Source: Actinomycetota bacterium (GTDB lineage Bacteria; Actinomycetota; Acidimicrobiia; Acidimicrobiales; JAFATL01). Taken from it: a DNA stretch of 7,959 nt. The notes beneath the pieces are model-generated. The model was not told where the DNA came from. It did not search any database and was given only the letters and a program-made list of their open reading frames with translations. Below are positions 1-5,870 of this stretch, one piece after another. Position numbers and translations under genes: made by a program. Where the stretch lies: positions 1 to 7,959 of the forward strand of contig JAFATL010000318.1 of assembly GCA_019243975.1 (NCBI GenBank). The letters are read 5' to 3'. The first letter of the stretch is position 1. Every line of letters begins with the position of its first letter.

Positions 1-352
1 CCGACGGATCCTCCAGCAGGATCTGCTGACCGCCGGGGCCAGCGAGGATGTTGTTACGGAACTGGCCTCCCGCGTCGTGCAGGCGTGCCACCTCGGCGAC
101 GATGTCGTCGACGATCAGGTGGATGCGGTTCCAGCCGCCCGGCTTCGGCCGCACACCGTCCGGCATTGCCCGCGCCGCTGAGCTGGTCGGCCCGCTCAGC
201 AACAGGCGCAGGTTGCCGCGCGCCACATCGGCGAACGCCGGGCTGAAGTGGGTGATCACCTCGAAGTCGAGCACCTTCGTGTAGAAGGCCACGGCCTCGT
301 CGACGTCGTCGACCATGTACCGGACACTCACCATCGTTCTGACGTCAGTCAT
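1..352 (-). CDS. VOC-family (glyoxalase/bleomycin-resistance-like) protein, 3' end missing
   Basis: The gene reads leftward from ATG at 352 and runs off the window edge, leaving 117 residues. The start carries a near-perfect SD (AGGAGGAG, 362-355) four bases before the ATG when counted from its AGGAGG core. The visible protein shows the beta-alpha-beta-beta-beta VOC pattern twice: SVRYMVDDVDEAVAFY near residues 9-24, then WNRIHLIVDDIVAEVARL near 74-91, ending in GPGGQQILLEDPS. His78 and Glu114 sit where VOC enzymes often place metal ligands (family knowledge). Such proteins act on varied small molecules (glyoxal adducts, antibiotics, dioxygenase or C-As lyase substrates). The gene lies only 15 bp downstream of the ArsR-ArsC fusion, so it is probably co-transcribed with it. 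No cysteine is present in the visible part, and I see no vicinal-cysteine arsenical site of the ArsI kind. The exact substrate is unknown. Confidence 0.88.
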   Translation of the reverse strand, partial: MTDVRTMVSVRYMVDDVDEAVAFYTKVLDFEVITHFSPAFADVARGNLRLLLSGPTSSAARAMPDGVRPKPGGWNRIHLIVDDIVAEVARLHDAGGQFRNNILAGPGGQQILLEDPS

Positions 353-354
353 TG

Positions 355-362
355 CTCCTCCT
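355..362 (-). promoter_or_regulatory. Strong Shine-Dalgarno for the VOC gene
   Basis: On the minus strand AGGAGGAG is followed by CA and the ATG at 352. It fills most of the 15-bp gap after the ArsR-ArsC stop codon. It chooses ATG 352 over the in-frame ATG at 334 and suggests that the VOC protein is translated independently and well from a shared mRNA. Confidence 0.75.
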
Positions 363-367
363 GTTCT

Positions 368-1147
368 TCACGCCGCCGATGCGTCGGCGGCGAGCAGCGC
401 GAGCAGGAACCCGATGCGGATCTCGAGCTCGGCTGCGGTTTGTTGGAAGGCCAGATAGCTCGATTCGTCGTCGGTGGTCCCGGCGGCGGGATCGGCAATG
501 CTCCAGTGCTTGGTCTGCGGTCCGCCGGGGAACTCGGGGCACACCTCGCGGACCTTGTCGCACAGGCTGATGACGAAGTCGAAGTGATCGTCGGCGAACA
601 CGTCGAGGTGCTTCGACTTCCGGCCCGCCAGGTCGATGCCGTACTCCTCGCCCATCACGCGGATCGCGTTGGGATGCATCGGCTTCGGGTGGCTGCCGGC
701 GCTGTAGGCCTTCACCGCGCCACCGGACCGATCGCGGATGAGCGCCTCGGCCATCTGTGACCGTGCGCTGTTGCCGGTGCACAAGAAGAGCACCTTGATC
801 GGACGCCGCCGCGCCACCCTCCCGCGTGGCGGCGGAACGAGGTCGAGCCCCGGATGCAGAGCACCGGCGGTGGCCGACAGCAGGTCACCGAATCGAGCGA
901 GGTCGGCGGCGTAATACGCGTCGCGACCGTCGGCCGAGCTCCTGCGCATCGACACGAGCCCGGCCTCGCGCAGCTTGCCCAAGTGGTACGAGACGAGGTT
1001 CTGCGCCTCGCCGAGCAGCCCCGTGAGCTCCTGCACGCGCCGGTCGCTCTTCGCCAGCTCGCTCAGCAGCTTCCACCGGAGCGGATGGCCCGCCAGCTGC
1101 AGGAATTCGGGCGGGCTCACGTCCAGCGCAGCCGACGGCGAGGTCAC
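368..1147 (-). CDS. arsRC: ArsR-family repressor fused to thioredoxin-type arsenate reductase ArsC
   Basis: This is a two-domain protein of about 259 aa. Residues ~10-95 form an ArsR/SmtB winged helix (LAGHPLRWKLLSELA, recognition region NLVSYHLGKLREAGLV, wing RRSSADGRDAYY). After a proline/arginine-rich linker (~102-115), residues 116-250 form a low-molecular-weight-phosphatase-fold ArsC. The P-loop CTGNSARS supplies Cys123 and Arg129. Cys196 and Cys203 (C-X6-C) match the redox-relay pair of pI258-type, thioredoxin-dependent ArsC. The general acid is Asp219 in WSIADPA. So all catalytic parts for reducing arsenate to arsenite appear intact in the cytosolic enzyme. The ArsR part contains no cysteine at all and lacks the ELCVC arsenite site. 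Start: GTG 1147 is preferred. TTG at 1156 (three codons longer) falls inside the predicted -10 box, and a stop precedes it in frame. ArsR-ArsC fusions are known in actinobacteria. Self-repression through the upstream dyads is inferred. Confidence 0.92.
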   Translation of the reverse strand: MTSPSAALDVSPPEFLQLAGHPLRWKLLSELAKSDRRVQELTGLLGEAQNLVSYHLGKLREAGLVSMRRSSADGRDAYYAADLARFGDLLSATAGALHPGLDLVPPPRGRVARRRPIKVLFLCTGNSARSQMAEALIRDRSGGAVKAYSAGSHPKPMHPNAIRVMGEEYGIDLAGRKSKHLDVFADDHFDFVISLCDKVREVCPEFPGGPQTKHWSIADPAAGTTDDESSYLAFQQTAAELEIRIGFLLALLAADASAA

Positions 1148-1154
1148 GTCGTTC

Positions 1155-1184
1155 AATCTACATCAATTTGATTCGATAGATCAA
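1155..1184 (-). promoter_or_regulatory. Putative promoter of the arsR-arsC fusion gene
   Basis: Reading the minus strand, TTGATC (1184-1179) is followed after 18 bases by TAGATT (1160-1155). Each matches its consensus hexamer at four of six positions. Transcription would begin about 6-7 bases later, at 1148-1149, next to GTG 1147. With no SD sequence upstream, this predicts a leaderless mRNA. The call comes from pattern reading alone. Confidence 0.45.
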
Positions 1185-1195
1185 CCTACCTTGAT
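1162..1195. promoter_or_regulatory. Paired ATCAA/TTGAT operator dyads, probable ArsR-type binding sites
   Basis: Two inverted repeats share the same half-site. The first is ATCAA-T-TTGAT at 1162-1172. The second is ATCAA, six bases, TTGAT at 1180-1195. The first sits in the -35/-10 spacer of the predicted arsRC promoter and the second overlaps its -35 element, the usual geometry for repression. Inverted repeats with similar A/T-rich half-sites are typical of ArsR-family operators. The patch stands out as AT-rich in GC-rich surroundings and lies between two divergent genes, so it may control both. Confidence 0.6.
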
Positions 1196-1232
1196 GGATT
1201 GTCGTCGTGCGATCCGGGCATACCCTGCGACG

Positions 1233-1838
1233 GTGAGCGGGGATCCCGTCGCGTTCAGCGACGAGCTCGAGGCCTGGCTGACGAGCGACAATCCGAAGAC
1301 GCTCGGCGCCCTCGGCGCCGTGTTCGCCGAGAACAGCTTCGCGGTGACGATCCTCCTGCTGATGTTCGTGCCCGCCCTTCCTGCACCGACGGCGGGGATC
1401 ACGCACGTGTTCGAGGTCATCACGATCCTGCTGGGGATGCAGCTCGTGCTGGGCCGGCGAACCCTGTGGCTGCCCAAGCGCTGGCGCGGGCGGGAGCTGG
1501 GATCGCTCACGACAGGGAAGGCGTTGCCGTTCGTGATTCGGCGCATCCGCACGGTCGAGCGCTGGTCCCGGCCGCGGGGCACGATCCTTTTCAACCACCG
1601 CAGCACCCTGCGGCTCGTCGGCGCCCTTTACGTCGGCTTGGCGCTCGCGGCGTTGCTGTCGCCGCCGTTCAGCGGGCTCGACACGCTGCCCGCCCTCGGC
1701 GCCGTGCTGATCGCGCTGTCGGTCATCCTCGAAGACGGCGTCGTCCTCGTGGCCGGCGTCATCGTCGGGCTCATCGGCGTCGCTCTGATCCTCACCATCG
1801 GCGCGTCCATCGTGCACTTCGTGCGCAGCCTCTGGTGA
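1233..1838 (+). CDS. ExoD-like integral membrane protein
   Basis: The product is about 201 aa and resembles the ExoD family (exopolysaccharide synthesis, ExoD). It has a short soluble N-terminus (SDELEAWL), then a hydrophobic stretch with prolines (~36-52, LLLMFVPALPAP) and a second one (~57-74). The family-typical signature Q-L-V-L-G-R-R-T-L-W-L-P follows (~70-81). A charged cytoplasmic-type segment with WSRPRG (~111-116) precedes three more hydrophobic segments (~128-146, ~153-168, ~171-192). ExoD was named for exopolysaccharide and alkali-tolerance phenotypes in rhizobia; its biochemical activity is unclear. GTG 1233 places the start just before the conserved region. ATG 1194 would add 13 residues but overlaps the operator dyad, and neither start has a convincing SD. 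It is transcribed divergently from the arsR-arsC fusion across a shared operator region, which suggests stress-linked control. Confidence 0.8.
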   Translation: MSGDPVAFSDELEAWLTSDNPKTLGALGAVFAENSFAVTILLLMFVPALPAPTAGITHVFEVITILLGMQLVLGRRTLWLPKRWRGRELGSLTTGKALPFVIRRIRTVERWSRPRGTILFNHRSTLRLVGALYVGLALAALLSPPFSGLDTLPALGAVLIALSVILEDGVVLVAGVIVGLIGVALILTIGASIVHFVRSLW

Positions 1839-1862
1839 CAGGCCGGCCCTCGAGGTCAGGCC

Positions 1863-1893
1863 CGGCTGACAAGCGGCCGCAAGAGGTCAGCCG
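1863..1893. terminator. GC-rich hairpin between convergent genes
   Basis: CGGCTGAC (1863-1870) pairs perfectly with GTCAGCCG (1886-1893) across a 15-base loop. The loop itself contains the 8-bp palindrome GCGGCCGC. A competing hairpin uses GTCAG 1855-1859 with CTGAC 1866-1870. The element lies in the 65-bp gap between the convergent ExoD-like and hydrolase genes, where a bidirectional terminator would be expected. No T-tract follows, so termination is plausible but unproven. Confidence 0.4.
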
Positions 1894-1903
1894 CGCTCCC
1901 GCA

Positions 1904-2794
1904 TCATCGATCGCGCGCCAGCACGTCCTCGAGCCAGGCGAGGAACAGGTCGGTCCAACGATCGCTCGGCAAGCCCTGCTTGACCATGCCGAAGCCGTGG
2001 GCGCCGCGGTCGAACACGTGCAATTCGGTCGGACGGTCGGCGGCGGTCCAGTCGGCGTAGAGACCGTCCACGATCCGCACGAGGATGTCGTCGCGGGCGA
2101 CCGCGGTGAACAAGGGTGGCGCGTCGGCGGGGACGGGCGCGCCGCGCGTCTCGCCGCCGTAGATCGGGGCGATGAACGCGACCTGCTCCGCACGGGGGTC
2201 GAGGGCGACATCGACGATGAGGAACGCACCGGCGGAGAAACCGATCATGCCAATGGCGTCGGGCCGCAGGTGGAACCGTTCGGCGTTCTCACGCACCAGC
2301 TCGACGGCCCGCCGGCCGTCGTCCGCGCACGCGGCGCGCGCCTCGCGGTAGGTGTCCGTCGAGATGAGCTCGCCGATGGCGGTGGGCTTGTTCCCCGCCG
2401 CCAGTGCCGCCGCCAGCCCGGCGTCGACCGCCGCCGCCCGCGCTTCGAAGGCGGCCTGGTCCGGGTCGGACGCCTGCAGCCGGTACTTCAATACGAACGC
2501 GGTGTAACCCAGCGGTGCGAGCCAACGGGCGACGTCGATCCCCTCGTGGCTCCACGCGTTGATGGTCCAACCCCCGCCCGGCACGACGATGACCCCGACG
2601 CCGTTGCTCGACGCCTCCGGCGGCGTGAAGACAGTGAGGGTCGGGTCGGAGATGTTGCGCACGAACGTCGTGCCGGCAGCGATGCCGGCGGGGACGGGGT
2701 ACTCGACTTCATCGGGCACGCGCTCGATACGGGTGGGCGGCCCCTCCGGCCACAGTTGGATGACTTCAGCGGCGTCGGCAGGCGCGATCGGCAT
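1904..2794 (-). CDS. Alpha/beta-hydrolase fold esterase (acetylesterase/BD-FAE-like)
   Basis: The product is about 296 aa from ATG 2794. It opens with VIQLWPEGPP (11-20), common near the N-terminus of acetyl-xylan-esterase-like hydrolases. The oxyanion loop is VPGGGW (71-76), a variant of the HGGGW motif. The nucleophile elbow is GFSAG with Ser187, the acid is Asp235 or Asp236 (ARDDIL), and the base is His266 (RGAHGFGM), so the triad is complete. It should hydrolyse carboxyl esters or lactones in the cytoplasm; no signal peptide is evident. It follows tetR on the same strand and could share its transcript. Longer in-frame starts at ATG 2863 and TTG 2869 would add 23-25 residues of non-conserved sequence; no start has a clear SD, so 2794 rests on homology to the family start. 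The substrate is unknown. An ester-cleaving role next to a monooxygenase and an alcohol dehydrogenase fits a short catabolic route. Confidence 0.85.
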   Translation of the reverse strand: MPIAPADAAEVIQLWPEGPPTRIERVPDEVEYPVPAGIAAGTTFVRNISDPTLTVFTPPEASSNGVGVIVVPGGGWTINAWSHEGIDVARWLAPLGYTAFVLKYRLQASDPDQAAFEARAAAVDAGLAAALAAGNKPTAIGELISTDTYREARAACADDGRRAVELVRENAERFHLRPDAIGMIGFSAGAFLIVDVALDPRAEQVAFIAPIYGGETRGAPVPADAPPLFTAVARDDILVRIVDGLYADWTAADRPTELHVFDRGAHGFGMVKQGLPSDRWTDLFLAWLEDVLARDR

Positions 2795-2890
2795 CCACGT
2801 AGTCTGGCGCCGATCCGACTGGGCGATGAACAAAGGCAAGACGCGCGAGGGGGCCGAAGCCATCGCCAACGACGAGTAGCGGGAGCGCTC

Positions 2891-3529
2891 TCAGGGGCTG
2901 AGCAGCGCGGCAATCAGCGTTTCACCCAGCCACCGTTCGTACTTCTCGCCAGCCCATCCCCGTTCGACCACCAGGCTGTGGTGCGTACGCGGGTTGGCGA
3001 TCGTCCACATCACGTCGGTGGCGTCCTTGGCTGTGATGCCATCCCGCAGCGCGCCGTGACGCGCGAGCGCCTTGGCCACCCGCTGCTGGTCCTCGTAGCG
3101 CGCCTCCTGTTGCTGCCGGAACACCTCGGCGATCTCGGGGTCTGACGTGGCCGCACCACTCATGACCTCGTAGAGCGGACCCATTGCCGCGCCGATGCCG
3201 GCGGCGATGGTGGCGAGCATCCGGAGCTGTTGGCGCGGATGGCGCTCCCGCTCCATTGCTCGCCAGTCGTCGCGATCACGAAGGAGACCCTGCTCGCCTC
3301 CGCCCGGCACCGCACGCTCACGCAGCCCGTCGAGGATCGCCCTCTTGTTCCCGAACACGGCGTACACCGTTTGAACGGCGACGTCGGCGGCCTCGGCGAT
3401 GGCCGCGATCGTGGTGGCGGCGTAGCCGTCACTCAGGAAGAGCGCGAGGGAAGCGTCGAGCACGCGCTCACGAGTGGCCAGTGCCTTCTGCTGCCGCCGT
3501 GTCGGTTGGCCCTTGACATCGGTGCCCAC
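2891..3529 (-). CDS. TetR-family transcriptional repressor
   Basis: The product is 212 aa. A basic N-terminal arm (TRRQQKALATRERVLDASLALF) leads into a TetR helix-turn-helix at about residues 24-65, with the recognition part ATTIAAIAEAADVAVQTVYAVFGNKRAIL. The rest is helical and variable, as expected for the ligand-binding and dimerisation domain, and gives no ligand by itself. The start is GTG 3529. No SD precedes it, but a -10-like GATACT on the minus strand (3543-3538) would place the transcript start about two bases from the GTG, so leaderless translation is likely. It is divergent from the flavin monooxygenase gene, with overlapping dyads in the 53-bp gap, which is the classic arrangement for autorepression plus repression of the neighbour. 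The alpha/beta hydrolase lies downstream on the same strand. Confidence 0.92.
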   Translation of the reverse strand: MGTDVKGQPTRRQQKALATRERVLDASLALFLSDGYAATTIAAIAEAADVAVQTVYAVFGNKRAILDGLRERAVPGGGEQGLLRDRDDWRAMERERHPRQQLRMLATIAAGIGAAMGPLYEVMSGAATSDPEIAEVFRQQQEARYEDQQRVAKALARHGALRDGITAKDATDVMWTIANPRTHHSLVVERGWAGEKYERWLGETLIAALLSP

Positions 3530-3542
3530 CTGGGCAGAGTAT
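3513..3542 (+). promoter_or_regulatory. Putative promoter for the flavin monooxygenase gene
   Basis: A perfect TTGACA (3513-3518) lies inside the start of tetR. After 18 bases comes GAGTAT (3537-3542), a weak -10 matching three of six positions. A transcript starting near 3549 would begin within the dyad cluster, so a bound TetR protein would block it. The -10 is poor, so confidence is limited. Confidence 0.3.
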
Positions 3543-3568
3543 CACTCTATCAATAGAGTTAAACTCTA
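3536..3568. promoter_or_regulatory. Cluster of three overlapping TetR-type operator dyads
   Basis: Four half-sites alternate in orientation and form three overlapping inverted repeats. These are AGAGT-ATC-ACTCT (3536-3548), ACTCTAT-CA-ATAGAGT (3544-3559) and TAGAGTT-A-AACTCTA (3554-3568). The arms are perfect, and the dyad centres lie near 3542, 3551.5 and 3561, about one helical turn apart. The cluster sits in the tetR/monooxygenase divergent gap, immediately upstream of the monooxygenase SD, and is sharply AT-rich against the surrounding genes. Binding by the adjacent TetR protein is inferred from position and symmetry. Confidence 0.75.
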
Positions 3569-3571
3569 ATT

Positions 3572-3577
3572 AGGAGG
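3572..3577 (+). promoter_or_regulatory. Shine-Dalgarno of the flavin monooxygenase gene
   Basis: AGGAGG is a full consensus SD, five bases before ATG 3583. It contrasts with the SD-less tetR start on the other strand and suggests efficient translation once repression is lifted. Confidence 0.8.
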
Positions 3578-3582
3578 ATCCG

Positions 3583-4764
3583 ATGTCCATCACGGCGGCA
3601 CCCCTGACCACTGAGCTCGCCGATGACCCGCGGGCGCGAGCCGCCGCGATCGCTCCCGCGTTGCGCGAGCGCGCCGCCGAGGGTGAGGCGCTGCGGACGA
3701 TGCCCGACGACCTGGTCGCCACGATCAAGCGGGCCGGGCTCTTCCGCCTGGCCCTGCCCGCCGTGCTCGGTGGTTGGGAAGCGCCGCCCCTGGTCACGTT
3801 CGAGACGATTGAGGCGCTCGCCCGTGCCGATGGTTCCGCGGCGTGGACCACGTTCATCGGCAACACGGGCACGTTCCTCGCCTGGCTCGACACCGACGTG
3901 GCCCGGAACCTCCTCGAAGGCGATCCGGACCGGCCGGTGGCGGGCACCTTCGCACCCCTGGGCCGGGCCGTTCCCTCGGGCGGCGGCTTTGTCGTCAGTG
4001 GCCGGTGGCCGTGCGCCAGCGGCGCTCTGCACAGCGAGCTCGTCATGGGCGGTGTGCTCGTGATGGACGGGGATGCCCCACGATTGGTGGACGACCGTCC
4101 CGACTGGCGCTTCGCCTGGTTCCCCCGCCACGCGGTGGAGGTCATCGACACCTGGCACGCCCCCGGCCTGCGGGGGACGGGTAGCCACGACATCGCCGTG
4201 CACGACACCTTCGTGCCTGCCCACCACACCTGCGCGCCGATGTTCGAGCCGGCCCGCGTCGACCGTCCTCTGTTCCGGCTGTCGATGTACAACCTCCTCG
4301 CGCCACTGGTAACCGGGTTCGCTGCCGGTGTCGGCCGGAGTGCCGTCGACAGGTTCGTCGAGATCGCCCAGACCAAGCGGCGGGGCAACGGGCCCACGGT
4401 TCGCGACGACGAGTACTGCCAGGTGGTGGTGGCGCAGGCGGACCTGCAGCTGCGCGCCGCCCGGGCCTTGTTCACCGAGGCCATGAGCGACGCATGGGAC
4501 ACCGTGACCGCGGGTCGCATCTGCACGCCGCGACAGCGAGCGTCGGTCATCGGGGCCGAGCAACTGGTGCTCCGGACGTCGCTCAACGCCGTCGACACGC
4601 TGCTGCCCTTTGCCGGCGCCAGCTCGGTGCGAGACGACGAGCCGCTCCAGCGCTGCGCGCGCGATCTGCACGCCGCACGTCAGCACATCGTGTTCTCAGC
4701 TGACGCCATGAAGCGGGTGGGCCGCGTCACCTTCGGCCTCGAGCCCAACGACTTCATGCTCTGA
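3583..4764 (+). CDS. Acyl-CoA-dehydrogenase-fold flavin-dependent monooxygenase
   Basis: The product is 393 aa, a normal length for group D flavin monooxygenases (HsaA- or DszC-like). The N-terminal helical domain covers ~15-115 (MPDDLVATIKRAGLFRLALP; ADGSAAWTT). The middle beta domain has SGRWPCASGALH (139-150) and DTWHAPGLRGTGSHD (189-203), typical of this family. The C-terminal four-helix domain (~235-390) contains RDLHAARQH (360-368), a conserved feature near the active site. These enzymes usually take reduced FMN or FAD from a separate reductase and use O2 to hydroxylate or desulfurise a substrate. No reductase gene is present here. A true acyl-CoA dehydrogenase is less likely, because I see no catalytic glutamate context and the RWPxASG/GLRGTGS motifs favour the hydroxylase branch. 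The start is supported by the consensus SD. Expression is probably TetR-controlled, and the alcohol dehydrogenase gene follows after 67 bp. Confidence 0.85.
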   Translation: MSITAAPLTTELADDPRARAAAIAPALRERAAEGEALRTMPDDLVATIKRAGLFRLALPAVLGGWEAPPLVTFETIEALARADGSAAWTTFIGNTGTFLAWLDTDVARNLLEGDPDRPVAGTFAPLGRAVPSGGGFVVSGRWPCASGALHSELVMGGVLVMDGDAPRLVDDRPDWRFAWFPRHAVEVIDTWHAPGLRGTGSHDIAVHDTFVPAHHTCAPMFEPARVDRPLFRLSMYNLLAPLVTGFAAGVGRSAVDRFVEIAQTKRRGNGPTVRDDEYCQVVVAQADLQLRAARALFTEAMSDAWDTVTAGRICTPRQRASVIGAEQLVLRTSLNAVDTLLPFAGASSVRDDEPLQRCARDLHAARQHIVFSADAMKRVGRVTFGLEPNDFML

Positions 4765-4817
4765 TCATTCGCGACGCGATGAGGTCTCCTTCCCCGGGGT
4801 AGGGCTGTGAAGACGGC

Positions 4818-4825
4818 GGAAGGAG
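4818..4825 (+). promoter_or_regulatory. Shine-Dalgarno of the zinc alcohol dehydrogenase gene
   Basis: GGAAGGAG ends six bases before ATG 4832 and fixes that start. The rest of the 67-bp gap after the monooxygenase stop shows no convincing promoter or hairpin, so read-through from the upstream gene is likely. Confidence 0.65.
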
Positions 4826-4831
4826 CCAGCA

Positions 4832-5851
4832 ATGCGAGGGACCGTTCTCGAGCGTCCGGGTGAGATCCGGCTCGAACAGCGACCGGATCCGACGATCGTC
4901 GAACCAAGCGACGCCATCATCCGGCTGTCCGCCACCTGCATTTGCGGGTCCGATCTGTGGCCCTACCGCGGCGTCGACGCCGCGACGGGGCCGTCGCCCA
5001 TGGGGCACGAGTACTGCGGGATCGTCGAGGAAGTCGGCCCCGACGTCTCCATCATCAGCACGGGCCAGTTCGTCGTCGGTTCGTTCTTCGCCTCGGACAA
5101 CACGTGCGAGATCTGCCGCGCCGGCTATCAGTCGTCGTGCATCCACCGAGAGCCTGTGGGTGCCATCGGCACGCAGGCCGAGTACGCGCGCATTCCTCTG
5201 GCGGACGGCACGCTGGTGGCGACCCCCGAAGTTCCACCTGATGACTTGGTCCCGAGCTTCCTCGCCGCATCTGACGTGCTGGGCACGGGTTGGTTCGCGG
5301 CCGTGGCGGCCGAGGCCGGACCGGGCACGACAGTTGTCGTCGTCGGTGACGGCGCAGTCGGACTCCTTGGTGTGATGGCGGCCAAACAGCTCGGAGCGGA
5401 GCGCATCGTGATCATGAGCCGGCACGAATCTCGCCAGCAGCTCGCCCGCGAGTTCGGCGCCACCGACGTCGTCCCCGAACGGGGCGACGAAGGGGTCGCG
5501 GTCATCAAAGAGCTCACCGACGGCCTGGGCGCACACTCGGTCATCGAGGCCGTCGGCACCCGCGAGTCGATGCTGCAGGCGATCGGCGCGTGCCGTCCCG
5601 GTGGCCACGTCGGGTACGTCGGGGTGACGCACGGCGACCTCCCCGGACGCGAGCTGTTCTTCAGTCACACGCACCTGCACGGGGGCCCCGCACCCGTGCG
5701 CCGGTTCCTGCCCGAGCTGATGGAGCTCATCTCGAACCGCACCATCGACCCGGGACGGGTCTTCGACCTCACCCTCCCACTGGAAGACGTCGCCGAGGGA
5801 TACCGCGCCATGGACGAACGGCGCGCCATCAAGACGCTGCTCTGCCTCTGA
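4832..5851 (+). CDS. Zinc-dependent medium-chain alcohol dehydrogenase
   Basis: The product is 339 aa, the usual length for zinc MDR enzymes. The catalytic zinc site is Cys38 (CICGSDL), His59-Glu60 (GHEYCGIVEEVG) and probably Asp148 (ASDVLGTGW), as in bacterial secondary alcohol dehydrogenases. The structural-zinc lobe reads DNTCEICRAGYQSSC (89-103): Cys92, Cys95 and Cys103 are present, but the first cysteine is replaced by Asp89. The Rossmann motif is GDGAVG (172-177). The second strand ends in MSRH (195-198) rather than an acidic residue, hinting at NADP(H) preference (inference). It would oxidise an alcohol or reduce a ketone or aldehyde in the cytoplasm. It follows the flavin monooxygenase on the same strand with its own good SD, so the two probably act in one pathway under the TetR regulator. 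The substrate cannot be told from the sequence. Confidence 0.92.
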   Translation: MRGTVLERPGEIRLEQRPDPTIVEPSDAIIRLSATCICGSDLWPYRGVDAATGPSPMGHEYCGIVEEVGPDVSIISTGQFVVGSFFASDNTCEICRAGYQSSCIHREPVGAIGTQAEYARIPLADGTLVATPEVPPDDLVPSFLAASDVLGTGWFAAVAAEAGPGTTVVVVGDGAVGLLGVMAAKQLGAERIVIMSRHESRQQLAREFGATDVVPERGDEGVAVIKELTDGLGAHSVIEAVGTRESMLQAIGACRPGGHVGYVGVTHGDLPGRELFFSHTHLHGGPAPVRRFLPELMELISNRTIDPGRVFDLTLPLEDVAEGYRAMDERRAIKTLLCL

Positions 5852-5870
5852 GAGGGCCGCGTCGGGCGGT

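Noticed and set aside
975..1232. N-terminal extension of the ExoD-like frame back to ATG 975
   Set aside because: This part lies antisense to the ArsR domain and crosses the operator region. It is not conserved in ExoD-type proteins, so a start at 1233 (or 1194) is far more likely.
1873..1880. GCGGCCGC palindrome as a possible regulatory or integration site
   Set aside because: It is a short GC palindrome expected by chance in this base composition. It is only noted as part of the loop of the intergenic hairpin.
1199..3145. Long plus-strand open frame of 648 codons
   Set aside because: It crosses the ExoD-like gene out of frame and runs antisense to the hydrolase and TetR genes. Its product is arginine/glycine-rich with no domain, whereas the opposing frames carry complete motifs. 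Such long shadow frames are common in GC-rich DNA.
3559..4686. Minus-strand open frames of 342-375 codons antisense to the monooxygenase
   Set aside because: They have low-complexity composition and no motifs. The sense frame has a consensus SD and family motifs along its whole length.
4765..4831. CCCCGGGG palindrome in the monooxygenase-dehydrogenase gap as a terminator
   Set aside because: The self-complementary run leaves no loop and no T-tract follows, so read-through into the dehydrogenase is the simpler reading.
4754..5680. Minus-strand open frame of 308 codons antisense to the alcohol dehydrogenase
   Set aside because: The plus-strand frame shows a full zinc dehydrogenase with an SD. 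The antisense product has no domain.
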